Shown here piece after piece: positions 1 to 8,375 of a DNA stretch of 28,232 nt (its first letter is position 1; each line of letters begins with the position of its first letter). The notes beneath the pieces were generated by a model, which worked only from the letters and a program-made list of their open reading frames with translations, was not told the DNA's origin and made no database searches. Source of the stretch: Bacilli bacterium. Its GTDB lineage: Bacteria; Bacillota_I; Bacilli_A; RF39; UBA660. The stretch is taken from assembly GCA_900771805.1 (NCBI GenBank), contig CAAGPL010000043.1:1-28232 (forward strand), written 5' to 3'. A program made the position numbers and the translations under genes.

Positions 1-795
1 GAAGTTTGTAAGAAGTACAATATAGAGATAACGGGTTCTGTATTTTTAAAAAGTGCAGACGAAATAGAAAATATAGTAAAAGTTTGCAAGAAATACAATA
101 TAGAGATAACGGGTTCTGTATTTCATAAAAGTGCAGAGGAAATAGAAAAGATAGTAGAAATATGTAAGAAATACAGTATAGAAATAACAGGTTCTGTATT
201 TTTAAAAAGTGCAGACGAAATAGAAAAGATAATAAAAGTATGTAAGACATACAATATAGAAATAAAAGGAAATGTATTTCTGAAAAATGCGAACGAAATA
301 GAAAAGATAGTAGAAGTTTGCAAAAAATACAATATAGAAATAACGGGTACTGTATTTTTAAAAAGCGCAGACGAAATAGAAAAGATAATAAAAGTATGTA
401 AGAAATACAATATAGAAATAACGGGAACTGTATTTTTAAAAAAATCAAGTAGTCTTCAAAAAACAATAGACTTTATTATAGAAAACTATGATGAAAGGTA
501 CTTAACTCCTTTAATAATTATAAAAGAACCTAAACATTTAAGTGAAGTTATGCCTTATCTAGATAGTTTAGGAGTACTTGAATTTATAATAAATAGTGCG
601 AGCATATTAACTCTTACAAAAGAAGAAATAGAAAAAAGAGTAGAAATAATAAAACTGTTGGGTGAAGATATTGTCAAAAATGGTAAATTTAATTCAGTAT
701 TTGGAATGAATAAAACAAGATTAAATAAGAAGCTTAATAGTTATAAAGATAATGATGTTATATATCCTTTAATAGAAGATTATATTGTGAAATAG
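1..795 (+). CDS. 26-residue tandem-repeat protein, 5' end cut by window
   Basis: The frame is open from base 1 to a TAG at 793-795 and gives 264 residues with no start, so the N-terminus lies outside the window. About six copies of a 26-residue unit (consensus core KYNIEITGSVFLKSADEIE) occupy residues 2-157, the sixth decaying after VFLKK. A non-repeated C-terminal part of about 105 residues follows, including ILTLTKEEIEKRVEIIKLLG and SVFGMNKTRLNKKL. Each unit reads as an amphipathic helix (ADEIEKIVEVCKKY) plus a short loop and a second short helix, so a helical solenoid is likely. The C-terminal part resembles mTERF-type repeats (helix, LG, SVFG/L, helix); this is an impression by eye, not a search result. 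Function unknown. A terminator follows, and the next gene has its own promoter, so it is transcribed separately from the two-component system. Confidence 0.85.
   Translation, partial: EVCKKYNIEITGSVFLKSADEIENIVKVCKKYNIEITGSVFHKSAEEIEKIVEICKKYSIEITGSVFLKSADEIEKIIKVCKTYNIEIKGNVFLKNANEIEKIVEVCKKYNIEITGTVFLKSADEIEKIIKVCKKYNIEITGTVFLKKSSSLQKTIDFIIENYDERYLTPLIIIKEPKHLSEVMPYLDSLGVLEFIINSASILTLTKEEIEKRVEIIKLLGEDIVKNGKFNSVFGMNKTRLNKKLNSYKDNDVIYPLIEDYIVK
4..471 (+). repeat. 78-bp coding tandem repeat, six units
   Basis: Units begin at 4, 82, 160, 238, 316 and 394, each 78 bp (26 codons), in perfect register with the reading frame. Nucleotide identity between units is high, and unit 4 (IKGNVFLKN) is the most divergent full unit. 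Units 2/4 end in GATAGTAGAA and units 3/5 in GATAATAAAA, giving a 156-bp higher-order period. The array probably continues upstream of the window. Confidence 0.95.
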
Positions 796-816
796 TTTTT
801 TGCTATTTCTTTTTTC
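789..816 (+). terminator. Rho-independent terminator
   Basis: GAAATAG (789-795) pairs with CTATTTC (803-809) across a 7-nt loop and is followed by TTTTTT. The stem overlaps the stop codon of the repeat-protein gene. Confidence 0.75.
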
Positions 817-825
817 TTACATATT

Positions 826-854
826 TTGACACATTTTAAACAAACCTTTATAAT
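826..854 (+). promoter_or_regulatory. Sigma-A promoter of the two-component operon
   Basis: A perfect TTGACA (826-831) and a perfect TATAAT (849-854) are separated by exactly 17 bp, 28 bp before the response regulator start. An AGGAGG ribosome binding site lies at 869-874. Confidence 0.9.
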
Positions 855-881
855 AATATATAAATATTAGGAGGTATTTAT

Positions 882-1526
882 ATGCTTAAAGTACTAATAG
901 TAGAAGATGAAACGGGTATTAGAACAATAATTAAAAAGTATTTAAGTAAGTTTGATATTACTTGTATTGAAGCAGAAAATGGTAAAAAAGGACTTGAGAT
1001 ATTTACCCAAAATAAAGATGGTATAGACCTTATTTTAATGGATGTTATGATGCCAGAGATGGATGGGGTTTCTGCAACAAAAAAGATAAGAGAAATAAGT
1101 GATGTTCCAATTATTATGTTAACTGCTAAAGCGGAAGATGAAGATGAAATAGAAGGATTAGAAGTGGGAGCAAATGATTATATTACAAAACCATTTAATC
1201 TAGATGTTTTACTTCTTAGAATAAAAAAACTAATTAATTTAGATAGTGATAATGAATTAGAATTAGTTAAAGAGCAGCGTGCAGTAAGAAAAAATGGAAG
1301 ATTAATAGAACTTACTAAAAAAGAGTATTTAATACTTGAATATTTCTTTTCTAATCCTAATATTATATTAACTCGTGACCAAATATTAAATAGGGTTTGG
1401 GGAATAGATTACTTTGGTGATGATCGTGTTGTTGATACTAATATAAAAAGAATAAGAAGGAAAATAGATGAAAATAAAAAATACATTAAAACAGCTAGTG
1501 GAACAGGTTACATCTTTGTTAAATAA
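882..1526 (+). CDS. OmpR/PhoB-family response regulator
   Basis: This 214-residue protein is a two-component response regulator that acts in the cytoplasm as a DNA-binding transcription factor. The receiver domain covers residues 2-118, with acidic residues E8-D9, phosphoacceptor D54 in LILMDVMMPEMDG, T81 and K103 in YITKPF. The C-terminal winged-helix domain (about 125-213) has the usual LTKKEYLILEYF and VVDTNIKRIRRKI segments. The ATG follows AGGAGG at ideal spacing, behind a consensus promoter. It overlaps the downstream kinase gene by 59 nt, so the pair is co-transcribed and probably translationally coupled. The domain layout is VanR/PhoP-like; the target genes cannot be read from the sequence. 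Confidence 0.95.
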   Translation: MLKVLIVEDETGIRTIIKKYLSKFDITCIEAENGKKGLEIFTQNKDGIDLILMDVMMPEMDGVSATKKIREISDVPIIMLTAKAEDEDEIEGLEVGANDYITKPFNLDVLLLRIKKLINLDSDNELELVKEQRAVRKNGRLIELTKKEYLILEYFFSNPNIILTRDQILNRVWGIDYFGDDRVVDTNIKRIRRKIDENKKYIKTASGTGYIFVK

Positions 1527-2937
1527 AAAAAGAGTATCAATAAAATACAAGATCTTTATAGGAGCAGTTTTATTCATAATTTTAAATATAATAATTAATT
1601 TATTAATAGTTAAAGTATCTATTAATGATATATATTTAGCTTTAGAAAAAAAAGAGTTAAAAAGCGTATATTCTAATATTTTAAAAACAAATGATTCTAA
1701 TAATATTACTGATATTATTTATGATGCTAATAATAATGGTATTAAAGTTAAGATAATAGATTCTAATTTAAATATAATGTATACTATATTTTCAGATACA
1801 ATAAATAATAATTTTACTAATCTTGATTTAATTTTATTAAATTCTTTAAAGAATTCTAAAAGTAAAATAATAGTACTAGATAATTATAAGAAAAATGGTT
1901 ATGATCTTCATCTTGTTGGAAAAATAAATGGTGGTTATGCAATTATATCTACATCTATTGAATCAATAAAAAAAGATGCTAAAACAACTATGATAGTAAT
2001 ATTTTTAACATCTTTAATATCTCTTTTAATTCTTTTAGCATTTTCATATTTTATATCTAAGTTATTTAGTAAAAAGATAAATGAGATAAAAGAAGTAACT
2101 GATGATATTGCAGCACTTAAGTTTAATAAGAAAATAAATGTTAATCAAAACGATGAGTTAGGCGATTTATTTAACAATGTAAACATAATGAGCAAAAGGT
2201 TAGAAGATAATATAAAAGAGCTTAATAAGGCTAATATTAAACTTAAAGAGGATTTAATAGAAAAAGAAAAACAAGAAAATGCTAGAAAGAAGTTAATCGC
2301 TAATATTTCTCATGAATTTAAAACTCCTCTTACAATAATATCTGGGTATAGTCAGCTTATGTTATCTGAAGCTAAAGATGAAGAAGATAAAAAAAGTTTA
2401 AATGTTATGATTAGTGAATCTGAGCGTCTTAGCAATTTAGTTCATGAGTTTTTAGAACTTTCAAAACTAGAAAGTGGAAGTATAAAATTAAATAAAGAAA
2501 AGGTAGATATAAATACTTTAATAAAAGATGAAATAGATAAGTTAAATGTTGATATTAAAAATAAAAGATTAAATATAAAATTAGATTTATGTAAAGATGG
2601 TAATTTAATAGTAGATAAAAAAGAGTTTACTAAGGTAGTAGAAAACTTACTTACTAATGCAATTAAATTTACTAAGGGTGATAAAAGAATAGTTATTAAA
2701 ACGTATGTAAAAGATGAATACTTTTATTATGAGGTATATAATAGTGGTGATAACATAAATGAAAGTGATTTAAAAAATATATTTAATTCATATTATAAAG
2801 ATAAAAGTACTAGAAATAAAAAGGGTACTGGTCTTGGTCTTACAATAGTAAAAGTAGTAGTTGATATGCATAACGGAGAATGTTTTGTTAAAAATACAAG
2901 TGATGGTGTTAAATTTATAATAAAAATAAAAAAATAG
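1468..2937 (+). CDS. Membrane sensor histidine kinase (VanS/PhoR type)
   Basis: This 489-residue kinase is the partner of the response regulator. Membrane segments lie at about 30-50 and 173-196 and enclose a ~120-residue extracellular sensor region with no motif I recognise. A HAMP linker (about 197-250), a HisKA dimerisation domain with phosphoacceptor H282 in NISHEFKTPLT, and a HATPase domain with N-box ENLLTNAIKFT (392-402) and G-box GTGLGL (453-458) follow. The ATG at 1468 lies inside the regulator gene behind AAGAAGG (1454-1460). It gives a ~29-residue cytoplasmic lead before the first helix, longer than usual, so a later start is possible. It ends in a shared convergent terminator with rnj. 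The signal sensed is unknown; cell-envelope stress is only a guess from the family. Confidence 0.93.
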   Translation: MKIKNTLKQLVEQVTSLLNKKRVSIKYKIFIGAVLFIILNIIINLLIVKVSINDIYLALEKKELKSVYSNILKTNDSNNITDIIYDANNNGIKVKIIDSNLNIMYTIFSDTINNNFTNLDLILLNSLKNSKSKIIVLDNYKKNGYDLHLVGKINGGYAIISTSIESIKKDAKTTMIVIFLTSLISLLILLAFSYFISKLFSKKINEIKEVTDDIAALKFNKKINVNQNDELGDLFNNVNIMSKRLEDNIKELNKANIKLKEDLIEKEKQENARKKLIANISHEFKTPLTIISGYSQLMLSEAKDEEDKKSLNVMISESERLSNLVHEFLELSKLESGSIKLNKEKVDINTLIKDEIDKLNVDIKNKRLNIKLDLCKDGNLIVDKKEFTKVVENLLTNAIKFTKGDKRIVIKTYVKDEYFYYEVYNSGDNINESDLKNIFNSYYKDKSTRNKKGTGLGLTIVKVVVDMHNGECFVKNTSDGVKFIIKIKK

Positions 2938-2959
2938 GAAAATAATTTTCCTATTTTTT
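2929..2959. terminator. Bidirectional terminator between kinase and RNase J genes
   Basis: A 14-bp perfect stem (2929-2942 with 2946-2959) with a TAA loop is flanked by A and T runs on both sides, so it can stop transcription from either direction. It overlaps or abuts both stop codons. Confidence 0.85.
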
Positions 2960-4630
2960 AACGTCTAATAAAACTGGCATAATAATTGGTCTTCTACCTG
3001 TTTTTTCATATACGAAAGATAATAAATCAGTAATTATTTGACTTTTTAATTCACCATAATTAATATTTTTCTTTGTTAATTCTTTATTTACTGTATTATA
3101 AACAATTTGTTCTATTTCATTTAATAATTTTTCATTTTCATTAACGAGTATAAAACCTCTTGTTGTAATATTTATTTTACCAAGTAATTTTTTTTCTTCC
3201 ATATTAATATTACATATTGCAACTAAAATACCATCATTAGCCATTATTTTTCTATCTCGAATAACTATATTTCCTATATCACCTATACGATTACCATCTA
3301 CATATACATCATCTGCACCTATATTACCAACTTTTCTTATGCCTTCCTTATTCATTGCTAGGGCATCTCCATTAGAAAGTAAAAACGTTTTTTCTTTTGG
3401 AATATCACAGTCTATTGCTAAGTCTTGATGAGCTTTAAGCATTCTATATTCACCATGTATAGGCATAAAGTATTCAGGATTAATTAATCTAATCATTAAT
3501 TTTAATTCATCTTTATTACCATGTCCTGATGTATGAATTTCATTTTCAGCATTATTAACAAAAACTTCAACACCTTGTAAATATAACTGATTAATAGTTT
3601 TAGCAACAGATGCATTATTACCAGGAATAGGATTAGAAGAAAATATTACTGTATCTGTAGGTCTTAATTTTATTTGTTTATGAGTACCATTTGCTATTCT
3701 AGATAAAGCAGCTAGTGGTTCTCCTTGTGACCCAGTACATAAAAGGCATACTTCTTCAGGTGGAAGAGTATTTGCAACATCGGGTGTAACAAAAATCTTA
3801 TCATCTTTTATATATCCACCTTCTATTGATATTTCTATATTATTTTCCATACTTCTTCCAAATAAAGCAATCTTACGATTATTCTTTTTACAAGTTTCAA
3901 CAATATGTTTAAGTCTATATATATTAGATGCAAATGTAGCAAGTATTATTCTTCCTTTTTTCTTTTCAAATATTTCTTGCAATTCTTCTTCAACTTTAGA
4001 TTCACTAACAGAAAAACCAGGTGATAAAGCATTAGTCGATTCACTCATTAATAGTCTAACTCCATCTTTTCCGGTATCTGACATTTTATGAATATTACTC
4101 ATAGGTCCAATTGGCGTTAAATCAAATTTAAAATCACCTGTTTCAACTATTTTTCCATTTGGTGTGTTAATTATTATACCGTGAGAATCTGGAATAGAGT
4201 GAGTTGTTGCAAAAAACTCAACTTGTAAATGTTTAAAATTAATTTTAGTATTTTCATTATAAACTTTTAAGTTATCATAGCTAATATTTTTATCTTGTAA
4301 CTTTCTTTTTATTAATCCACAAGCTTGATTAGGTGCATATATAACCGGAACGTTAACTGTTTGAAGTAGATATGAAATACATCCTATATGATCTTCGTGA
4401 CCATGTGTTATAAAAAGAGCTTTTATTTTATCTTCGTTTTTCTTAAGAAAATTAAAGTCTGGTATAACATAATCTATCCCCATTAATTCATCTTTAGGAA
4501 ACATTACACCCGCGTCAATAATAATTAATTCATCATCGTGCATAATAACATACATGTTTTTTCCAACTTCTCCAAGTCCGCCTAATGCAACTACAAGTGT
4601 TTCTGCACGATTAGTATCAAAACTTTTCAT
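2951..4630 (-). CDS. rnj: Ribonuclease J
   Basis: RNase J is a metallo-beta-lactamase/beta-CASP nuclease (endonuclease and 5'-3' exonuclease) that processes and degrades mRNA in Gram-positives. The protein is 559 residues, the usual length. The metal-binding motif is HGHEDH at residues 76-81. Downstream motifs include GDFKFD, LLCTGSQGEP and IHTSGHG, followed by the MPIHGEYRML segment and the C-terminal domain. The start ATG (4628-4630) has AAAGGAG upstream at 4649-4643. Its promoter is divergent from that of the ftsY operon. I cannot separate RnjA from RnjB by eye, so the symbol is left generic. Confidence 0.95.
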   Translation of the reverse strand: MKSFDTNRAETLVVALGGLGEVGKNMYVIMHDDELIIIDAGVMFPKDELMGIDYVIPDFNFLKKNEDKIKALFITHGHEDHIGCISYLLQTVNVPVIYAPNQACGLIKRKLQDKNISYDNLKVYNENTKINFKHLQVEFFATTHSIPDSHGIIINTPNGKIVETGDFKFDLTPIGPMSNIHKMSDTGKDGVRLLMSESTNALSPGFSVSESKVEEELQEIFEKKKGRIILATFASNIYRLKHIVETCKKNNRKIALFGRSMENNIEISIEGGYIKDDKIFVTPDVANTLPPEEVCLLCTGSQGEPLAALSRIANGTHKQIKLRPTDTVIFSSNPIPGNNASVAKTINQLYLQGVEVFVNNAENEIHTSGHGNKDELKLMIRLINPEYFMPIHGEYRMLKAHQDLAIDCDIPKEKTFLLSNGDALAMNKEGIRKVGNIGADDVYVDGNRIGDIGNIVIRDRKIMANDGILVAICNINMEEKKLLGKINITTRGFILVNENEKLLNEIEQIVYNTVNKELTKKNINYGELKSQIITDLLSFVYEKTGRRPIIMPVLLDVKK

Positions 4631-4687
4631 TTTTATTTATAACTCCTTTCTATTTAGTTAATAATTATAAAAGAATTAACGAATAAA

Positions 4688-4716
4688 ATTATACTATTTT
4701 TTTGAAATTTTGTCTA
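4688..4716 (-). promoter_or_regulatory. Promoter of RNase J gene
   Basis: On the minus strand TAGACA (4716-4711) and a perfect TATAAT (4693-4688) are 17 bp apart. The -35 lies 3 bp from the -35 of the divergent promoter. Confidence 0.75.
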
Positions 4717-4730
4717 TTGTTTGATATAAT
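4702..4730 (+). promoter_or_regulatory. Promoter of the ftsY-ylxM-ffh operon
   Basis: TTGAAA (4702-4707) and TATAAT (4725-4730) are 17 bp apart, ending 18 bp before the ATG at 4749. Predicted leader is about 12 nt. Confidence 0.8.
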
Positions 4731-4748
4731 GTTATAGGTGATTAATTT

Positions 4749-5720
4749 ATGACAAATGTTATTATGATAAAATCTGTTAATGATGTTTTAAATAATTTAA
4801 GTAAAGAAGATGCTATAGCAAAAGCTATTTTAAGTTATTATGAAGAAGAAAAAAAAGTAGCAAAAAAAGTAGATAATATAACTTTAAATAATAAAGAAGA
4901 TGTAATATCTTCTGCTAAGAATCTAAATAAATTAAAAAGTGAACTAATTAATTGGATAAAAAATGAATATGGTAATAAACAAATAGATGATAGTTCTAAT
5001 TTAGTACAATATATAAGTTTATATATAATAAATAATTTTAATAAGTTAGCAAATGATAGTAATTTACTTAATTATTATAAGAAAGTAATTGATGTTAGAA
5101 AAACACTTGAAAATAATTTTTCGCTTAAATTACAACTAGCAATTATGCTAAGAGCTAAAATGATAATTGATAATTTATATAAACAAGAACAATATGAAAC
5201 AATAAATAATTTTATAGATTATTTAAAAAAGAGTAAGGAAAGTAATGATGAATTACTTTATATTATTTATTATGGTTTATATGATAGTAAAGTACAAACT
5301 AATATAACATATGATTTAGGAATAAAAGAAAATAATGATAAAGTTTTTCTAGCATTATTAGAAAGTGAAGATAATCTTCCATACAGTATTATAACTAGCT
5401 TATGTAATAATGAAGAATTTAAAAAATATGATAAATCTATTGTGCTATATGTTATAAGTAATTATTTTAAACCTAAAGTTATGGGTGGAGATGATAATTT
5501 AAAAAGCTTTGATATAATCCAAAGATTATTTAAGAATAATATTAGAGATTTTAATTCAGAAGCATGTTTTTTAAATTTAAAACCATTATTTGATGAATTA
5601 ATAAAAAATTTATACTTAAATGGTTCTAATTATGAATTATTTAAATTATTTGATGATGTAAGAGATGGAAAAATAATATTAGAAGAAAAGAAAGAAGATA
5701 AAACACATGGGACTATTTAA
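4749..5720 (+). CDS. Hypothetical protein, first gene of the ftsY-ffh operon
   Basis: I do not recognise this 323-residue protein. It has no signal peptide and no convincing membrane segment, is rich in Asn, Lys, Leu and Ile, and reads as mostly alpha-helical, with a short charged N-terminal region (YYEEEKKVAKKV, about 31-42). The ATG follows a weak AGGTGATT. Its 3' end overlaps the ftsY start by 14 nt and it is driven by the same promoter, so it is made together with the SRP components. That is a context link only. Candidates to test are a helical-repeat adaptor or a helical domain of DnaD/DnaB type; neither is supported by a motif I can point to. Confidence 0.8.
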   Translation: MTNVIMIKSVNDVLNNLSKEDAIAKAILSYYEEEKKVAKKVDNITLNNKEDVISSAKNLNKLKSELINWIKNEYGNKQIDDSSNLVQYISLYIINNFNKLANDSNLLNYYKKVIDVRKTLENNFSLKLQLAIMLRAKMIIDNLYKQEQYETINNFIDYLKKSKESNDELLYIIYYGLYDSKVQTNITYDLGIKENNDKVFLALLESEDNLPYSIITSLCNNEEFKKYDKSIVLYVISNYFKPKVMGGDDNLKSFDIIQRLFKNNIRDFNSEACFLNLKPLFDELIKNLYLNGSNYELFKLFDDVRDGKIILEEKKEDKTHGTI

Positions 5721-6687
5721 TAAGATTAAAGATGTTTTTAAAAAAGATGATAAAAGCTATAAGACATATGAAAAAGGCCTTTCAAAAACCAGAAAAAATT
5801 TTGTTAATAAACTAGCTAATTTATCTAAAGAATATAGTAGTATAAATGAAAATTATTTTGAAGAATTAGAAGAACTTTTAATAAATGCTGATATTGGTAT
5901 TAATACTGTTATGAGTTTTATGGATAAATTACAAAAAAGGGTTGTTAAAGAGAAAATAACTGACCCTTCTTTGCTTACAGAAATAATAATAGATGAATTA
6001 TTTATTATATATGTTGATGGAGATATATTATCAAATAAGATTAATTATAATAGTGATGGTCCAACAGTTATTTTATTTGTTGGTGTAAATGGAGTTGGAA
6101 AAACAACAACAATTGCTAAACTTGCATCTAAATTTAAAGATGAAGGAAAAAAAGTTCTTTTGGTTGCGGCAGATACATTTCGTGCAGGAGCTAAAGAACA
6201 ACTTATTACATGGGGTGAAAAAATAGGTGTTAAAGTTATTTCATCTATAGATACAACAGACCCTGCAAGTGTTGTTTATAAAGGACTTAGCTTTGCAAAA
6301 GAAAATAATTTTGATGTTGTTTTAATAGATACAGCAGGTAGACTTCAAAACAAAGTAAATTTGATGAAAGAATTAGAAAAGATTAATAATGTAGGAAATA
6401 AATTAATACCAAATTCTCCTCATGAAACATTTTTAGTTCTTGATGCAACAACAGGTCAAAATGGAATAAGTCAGGCTAAAGCATTTAAAGAAATAACTAA
6501 TCTAACTGGAATAGTATTAACTAAATTAGATGGAACAGCAAAAGGTGGAATAGTTCTTGCTATTAAAGATGAAGTAGGAGTTCCAGTAAGATATATTGGT
6601 CTTGGAGAAAATAAAGAAGATTTAGAAACTTTTGATATAGAAAAATATATATATGGGTTATTTAAGGATATAATGGATAATGAATAA
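5707..6687 (+). CDS. ftsY: Signal recognition particle receptor FtsY
   Basis: FtsY is the membrane-associated SRP receptor GTPase that docks ribosome-nascent chain complexes at the Sec translocon. The protein is 326 residues with the short N-terminal region usual in Firmicutes (basic MGLFNKIKDVFKK), a helical N domain to about residue 110, and a G domain with G1 GVNGVGKTTT (126-135), DTFRAGAKEQL, DTAGR and TKLDGTAKGG. The ATG lies within the end of the upstream gene with only a weak purine-rich site before it, suggesting translational coupling. It overlaps ylxM by 8 nt. Confidence 0.97.
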   Translation: MGLFNKIKDVFKKDDKSYKTYEKGLSKTRKNFVNKLANLSKEYSSINENYFEELEELLINADIGINTVMSFMDKLQKRVVKEKITDPSLLTEIIIDELFIIYVDGDILSNKINYNSDGPTVILFVGVNGVGKTTTIAKLASKFKDEGKKVLLVAADTFRAGAKEQLITWGEKIGVKVISSIDTTDPASVVYKGLSFAKENNFDVVLIDTAGRLQNKVNLMKELEKINNVGNKLIPNSPHETFLVLDATTGQNGISQAKAFKEITNLTGIVLTKLDGTAKGGIVLAIKDEVGVPVRYIGLGENKEDLETFDIEKYIYGLFKDIMDNE

Positions 6688-6976
6688 AAGAGATTATATA
6701 ATAATTTTATATGATTATTATGAGTGTTTGTTAAATGAGGATAATAAGATATATTTTAAAGACTATTATTTTGAGAATTTATCTTTAGGAGAAATAGCAG
6801 AAAATAAAAGTATTAGTCGTAATGCTGTACATAAACATATAAAAACTATTGAAAGCAAACTCTTATTTTATGAAGAAAAATTAAAATTATATGAAAAAGA
6901 TATAGAATTAAAAAAAGTATTAGATAAAATAAAAGACCAAAGTATAAAAAAAGAAATAGAAAAAATATATAGTTAG
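6680..6976 (+). CDS. ylxM: YlxM-family SRP-associated helix-turn-helix protein
   Basis: This 98-residue protein is a member of the YlxM/p13 family, which is encoded next to ffh in Firmicutes and modulates SRP function. The sigma-region-4-like helix-turn-helix is visible at about residues 33-54 (LGEIAENKSISRNAVHKHIK), preceded by the typical YYEcLL and IYFKDYYFENLS segments. It is sandwiched between ftsY (8-nt overlap) and ffh (start 10 nt downstream), the classical ylxM position. Confidence 0.93.
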   Translation: MNKRDYIIILYDYYECLLNEDNKIYFKDYYFENLSLGEIAENKSISRNAVHKHIKTIESKLLFYEEKLKLYEKDIELKKVLDKIKDQSIKKEIEKIYS

Positions 6977-6986
6977 GGTGGTTAAA

Positions 6987-8294
6987 ATGTTTGAGAGTTT
7001 AACTGAAAAATTAGAAAAAGCGGTAAATAAGTTAAAAAATAATGGAACAATTACTGAAGATAATATAAGTGAAGCTATGAGAGATGTTAGGTTAGCACTT
7101 CTTGATTCTGATGTTAACTATAAAGTAGTAAAGGAATTTACTAATAAAGTAAAAGAAAAAGCACTTGGAGAAGAGGTTAAAAAATCCTTAAAACCTGGTG
7201 ATGTATTTTTAAAGATTTTAAAAGATGAATTACTAGAATTATTAGGTGATACTAATAAAGAATTAGATTTAAGTAGTAATCCTTCTGTTATATTACTTGT
7301 TGGATTACAAGGAACAGGTAAAACTACAACTGTTGGAAAATTAGGTAATTTGCTTAGAAAGAAAAATAGTAAAAAGCCTTTATTTGTTGCAGCAGATGTA
7401 TATCGTCCTGCAGCAATAGAGCAATTAAAACAAATAGGTCGTGAACTTAATATAGAAGTATATGAAGAAGGAAAAAAAGATGCTGTAAAAGTAGCAGAAA
7501 ATGGTGTTTTATATGCTAAAGAAAAAGGGTATGATTTAGTTTTAATAGATACAGCAGGAAGATTACACGTTGATGATAATTTAATGGATGAATTAAAAAA
7601 TATAGTAGAAAAAACAAATCCAAATGAAATAATTTTAGTAATTGATGCTATGATAGGACAAGATGCAATAAATGTAATAACAGGATTTAATGAAAAACTT
7701 AAATTAACAGGTACTATATTAACTAAAATGGATGGAGATACTAAAGGTGGTGTTGCACTTTGTGTTAAACATTTAACTAATGTTCCAATTAAATTTATAG
7801 GTACATCAGAAAAATTAGATGGATTAGATTATTTTGATCCTGAAAGAATGGTATCTAGAATATTAGGTAATGGGGATATTATGTCCATAATAGAAAAAGC
7901 AGAAAGTGTAATTGATGAAAAAGAAGCAATTAATACTGCTAAAAAGATAAAACAAGGAAAAATGGATTTAGAAGATTTTTTAACTCAGTTAAGACAAATA
8001 AAAAAACTTGGTCCACTTGAAAATTTAATAAAATTACTTCCAGGAGCTAGAAAGATGGGGCTTAATAATATTAATATAGATCAAAAGCAATTTGCAAGAT
8101 TAGAAGCTATTATATCTTCTATGACTTTAAAGGAAAGAAAAAATCCAGATATAATAAAGGCATCTAGAAAACAGAGAATAGCACGTGGTAGTGGAACAAC
8201 TGTACAAGAAGTAAATAAATTATTAAATCAATTTGAACAAATGAAAAAAATGATGAATATGATGAAAAATGGTAATTTTAAAATGCCTTTTTAA
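6987..8294 (+). CDS. ffh: Signal recognition particle protein Ffh
   Basis: Ffh is the GTPase of the signal recognition particle; with 4.5S RNA it binds signal sequences of nascent membrane and secreted proteins. I chose the ATG at 6987 (MFESLTEKL, 435 residues) over a GTG at 6978, because AGGGTGG (6975-6981) is then correctly spaced and the N-terminus matches the family. The N domain is followed by G motifs GLQGTGKTTT, DVYRPAAIEQL, DTAGRLHVD and TKMDGDTKGG. The M domain begins near residue 295, and a Met-rich tail (MKKMMNMMKNGNFKMPF) ends the protein. It is the last gene of the operon; I see no clear terminator directly after it. Confidence 0.97.
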   Translation: MFESLTEKLEKAVNKLKNNGTITEDNISEAMRDVRLALLDSDVNYKVVKEFTNKVKEKALGEEVKKSLKPGDVFLKILKDELLELLGDTNKELDLSSNPSVILLVGLQGTGKTTTVGKLGNLLRKKNSKKPLFVAADVYRPAAIEQLKQIGRELNIEVYEEGKKDAVKVAENGVLYAKEKGYDLVLIDTAGRLHVDDNLMDELKNIVEKTNPNEIILVIDAMIGQDAINVITGFNEKLKLTGTILTKMDGDTKGGVALCVKHLTNVPIKFIGTSEKLDGLDYFDPERMVSRILGNGDIMSIIEKAESVIDEKEAINTAKKIKQGKMDLEDFLTQLRQIKKLGPLENLIKLLPGARKMGLNNINIDQKQFARLEAIISSMTLKERKNPDIIKASRKQRIARGSGTTVQEVNKLLNQFEQMKKMMNMMKNGNFKMPF

Positions 8295-8323
8295 TATTAA
8301 TAATATATAACTTGGCTATAACC

Positions 8324-8353
8324 TATTCAAACATTTAAAATTCTCATACTATA
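8324..8353 (+). promoter_or_regulatory. Sporulation-type promoter (sigma-E or sigma-K like) of the coat gene
   Basis: CATACTATA at 8345-8353 matches the sigma-K -10 (CATAnnnTA) fully and the sigma-E -10 (CATACAnT) at 7 of 8 positions. The -35 region (CTATTCAA) is a poor match for either. There is no TATAAT-type box in the gap. Confidence 0.5.
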
Positions 8354-8375
8354 AAGTAGGTAAGGGGGATTTTAA

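Noticed and set aside
123..410. Long minus-strand frame over the 78-bp repeats
   Set aside because: It is the antisense of the repeat array; the frame stays open because the repeat has no stop on that strand. The plus-strand frame runs through the array into a normal C-terminus and terminator.
1..480. CRISPR array
   Set aside because: The periodic units are contiguous, in frame, and have no distinct spacers; it is a coding repeat.
1386..1577. Minus-strand 63-residue frame across the regulator/kinase junction
   Set aside because: It is a shadow of two well-supported genes and has no ribosome binding site.
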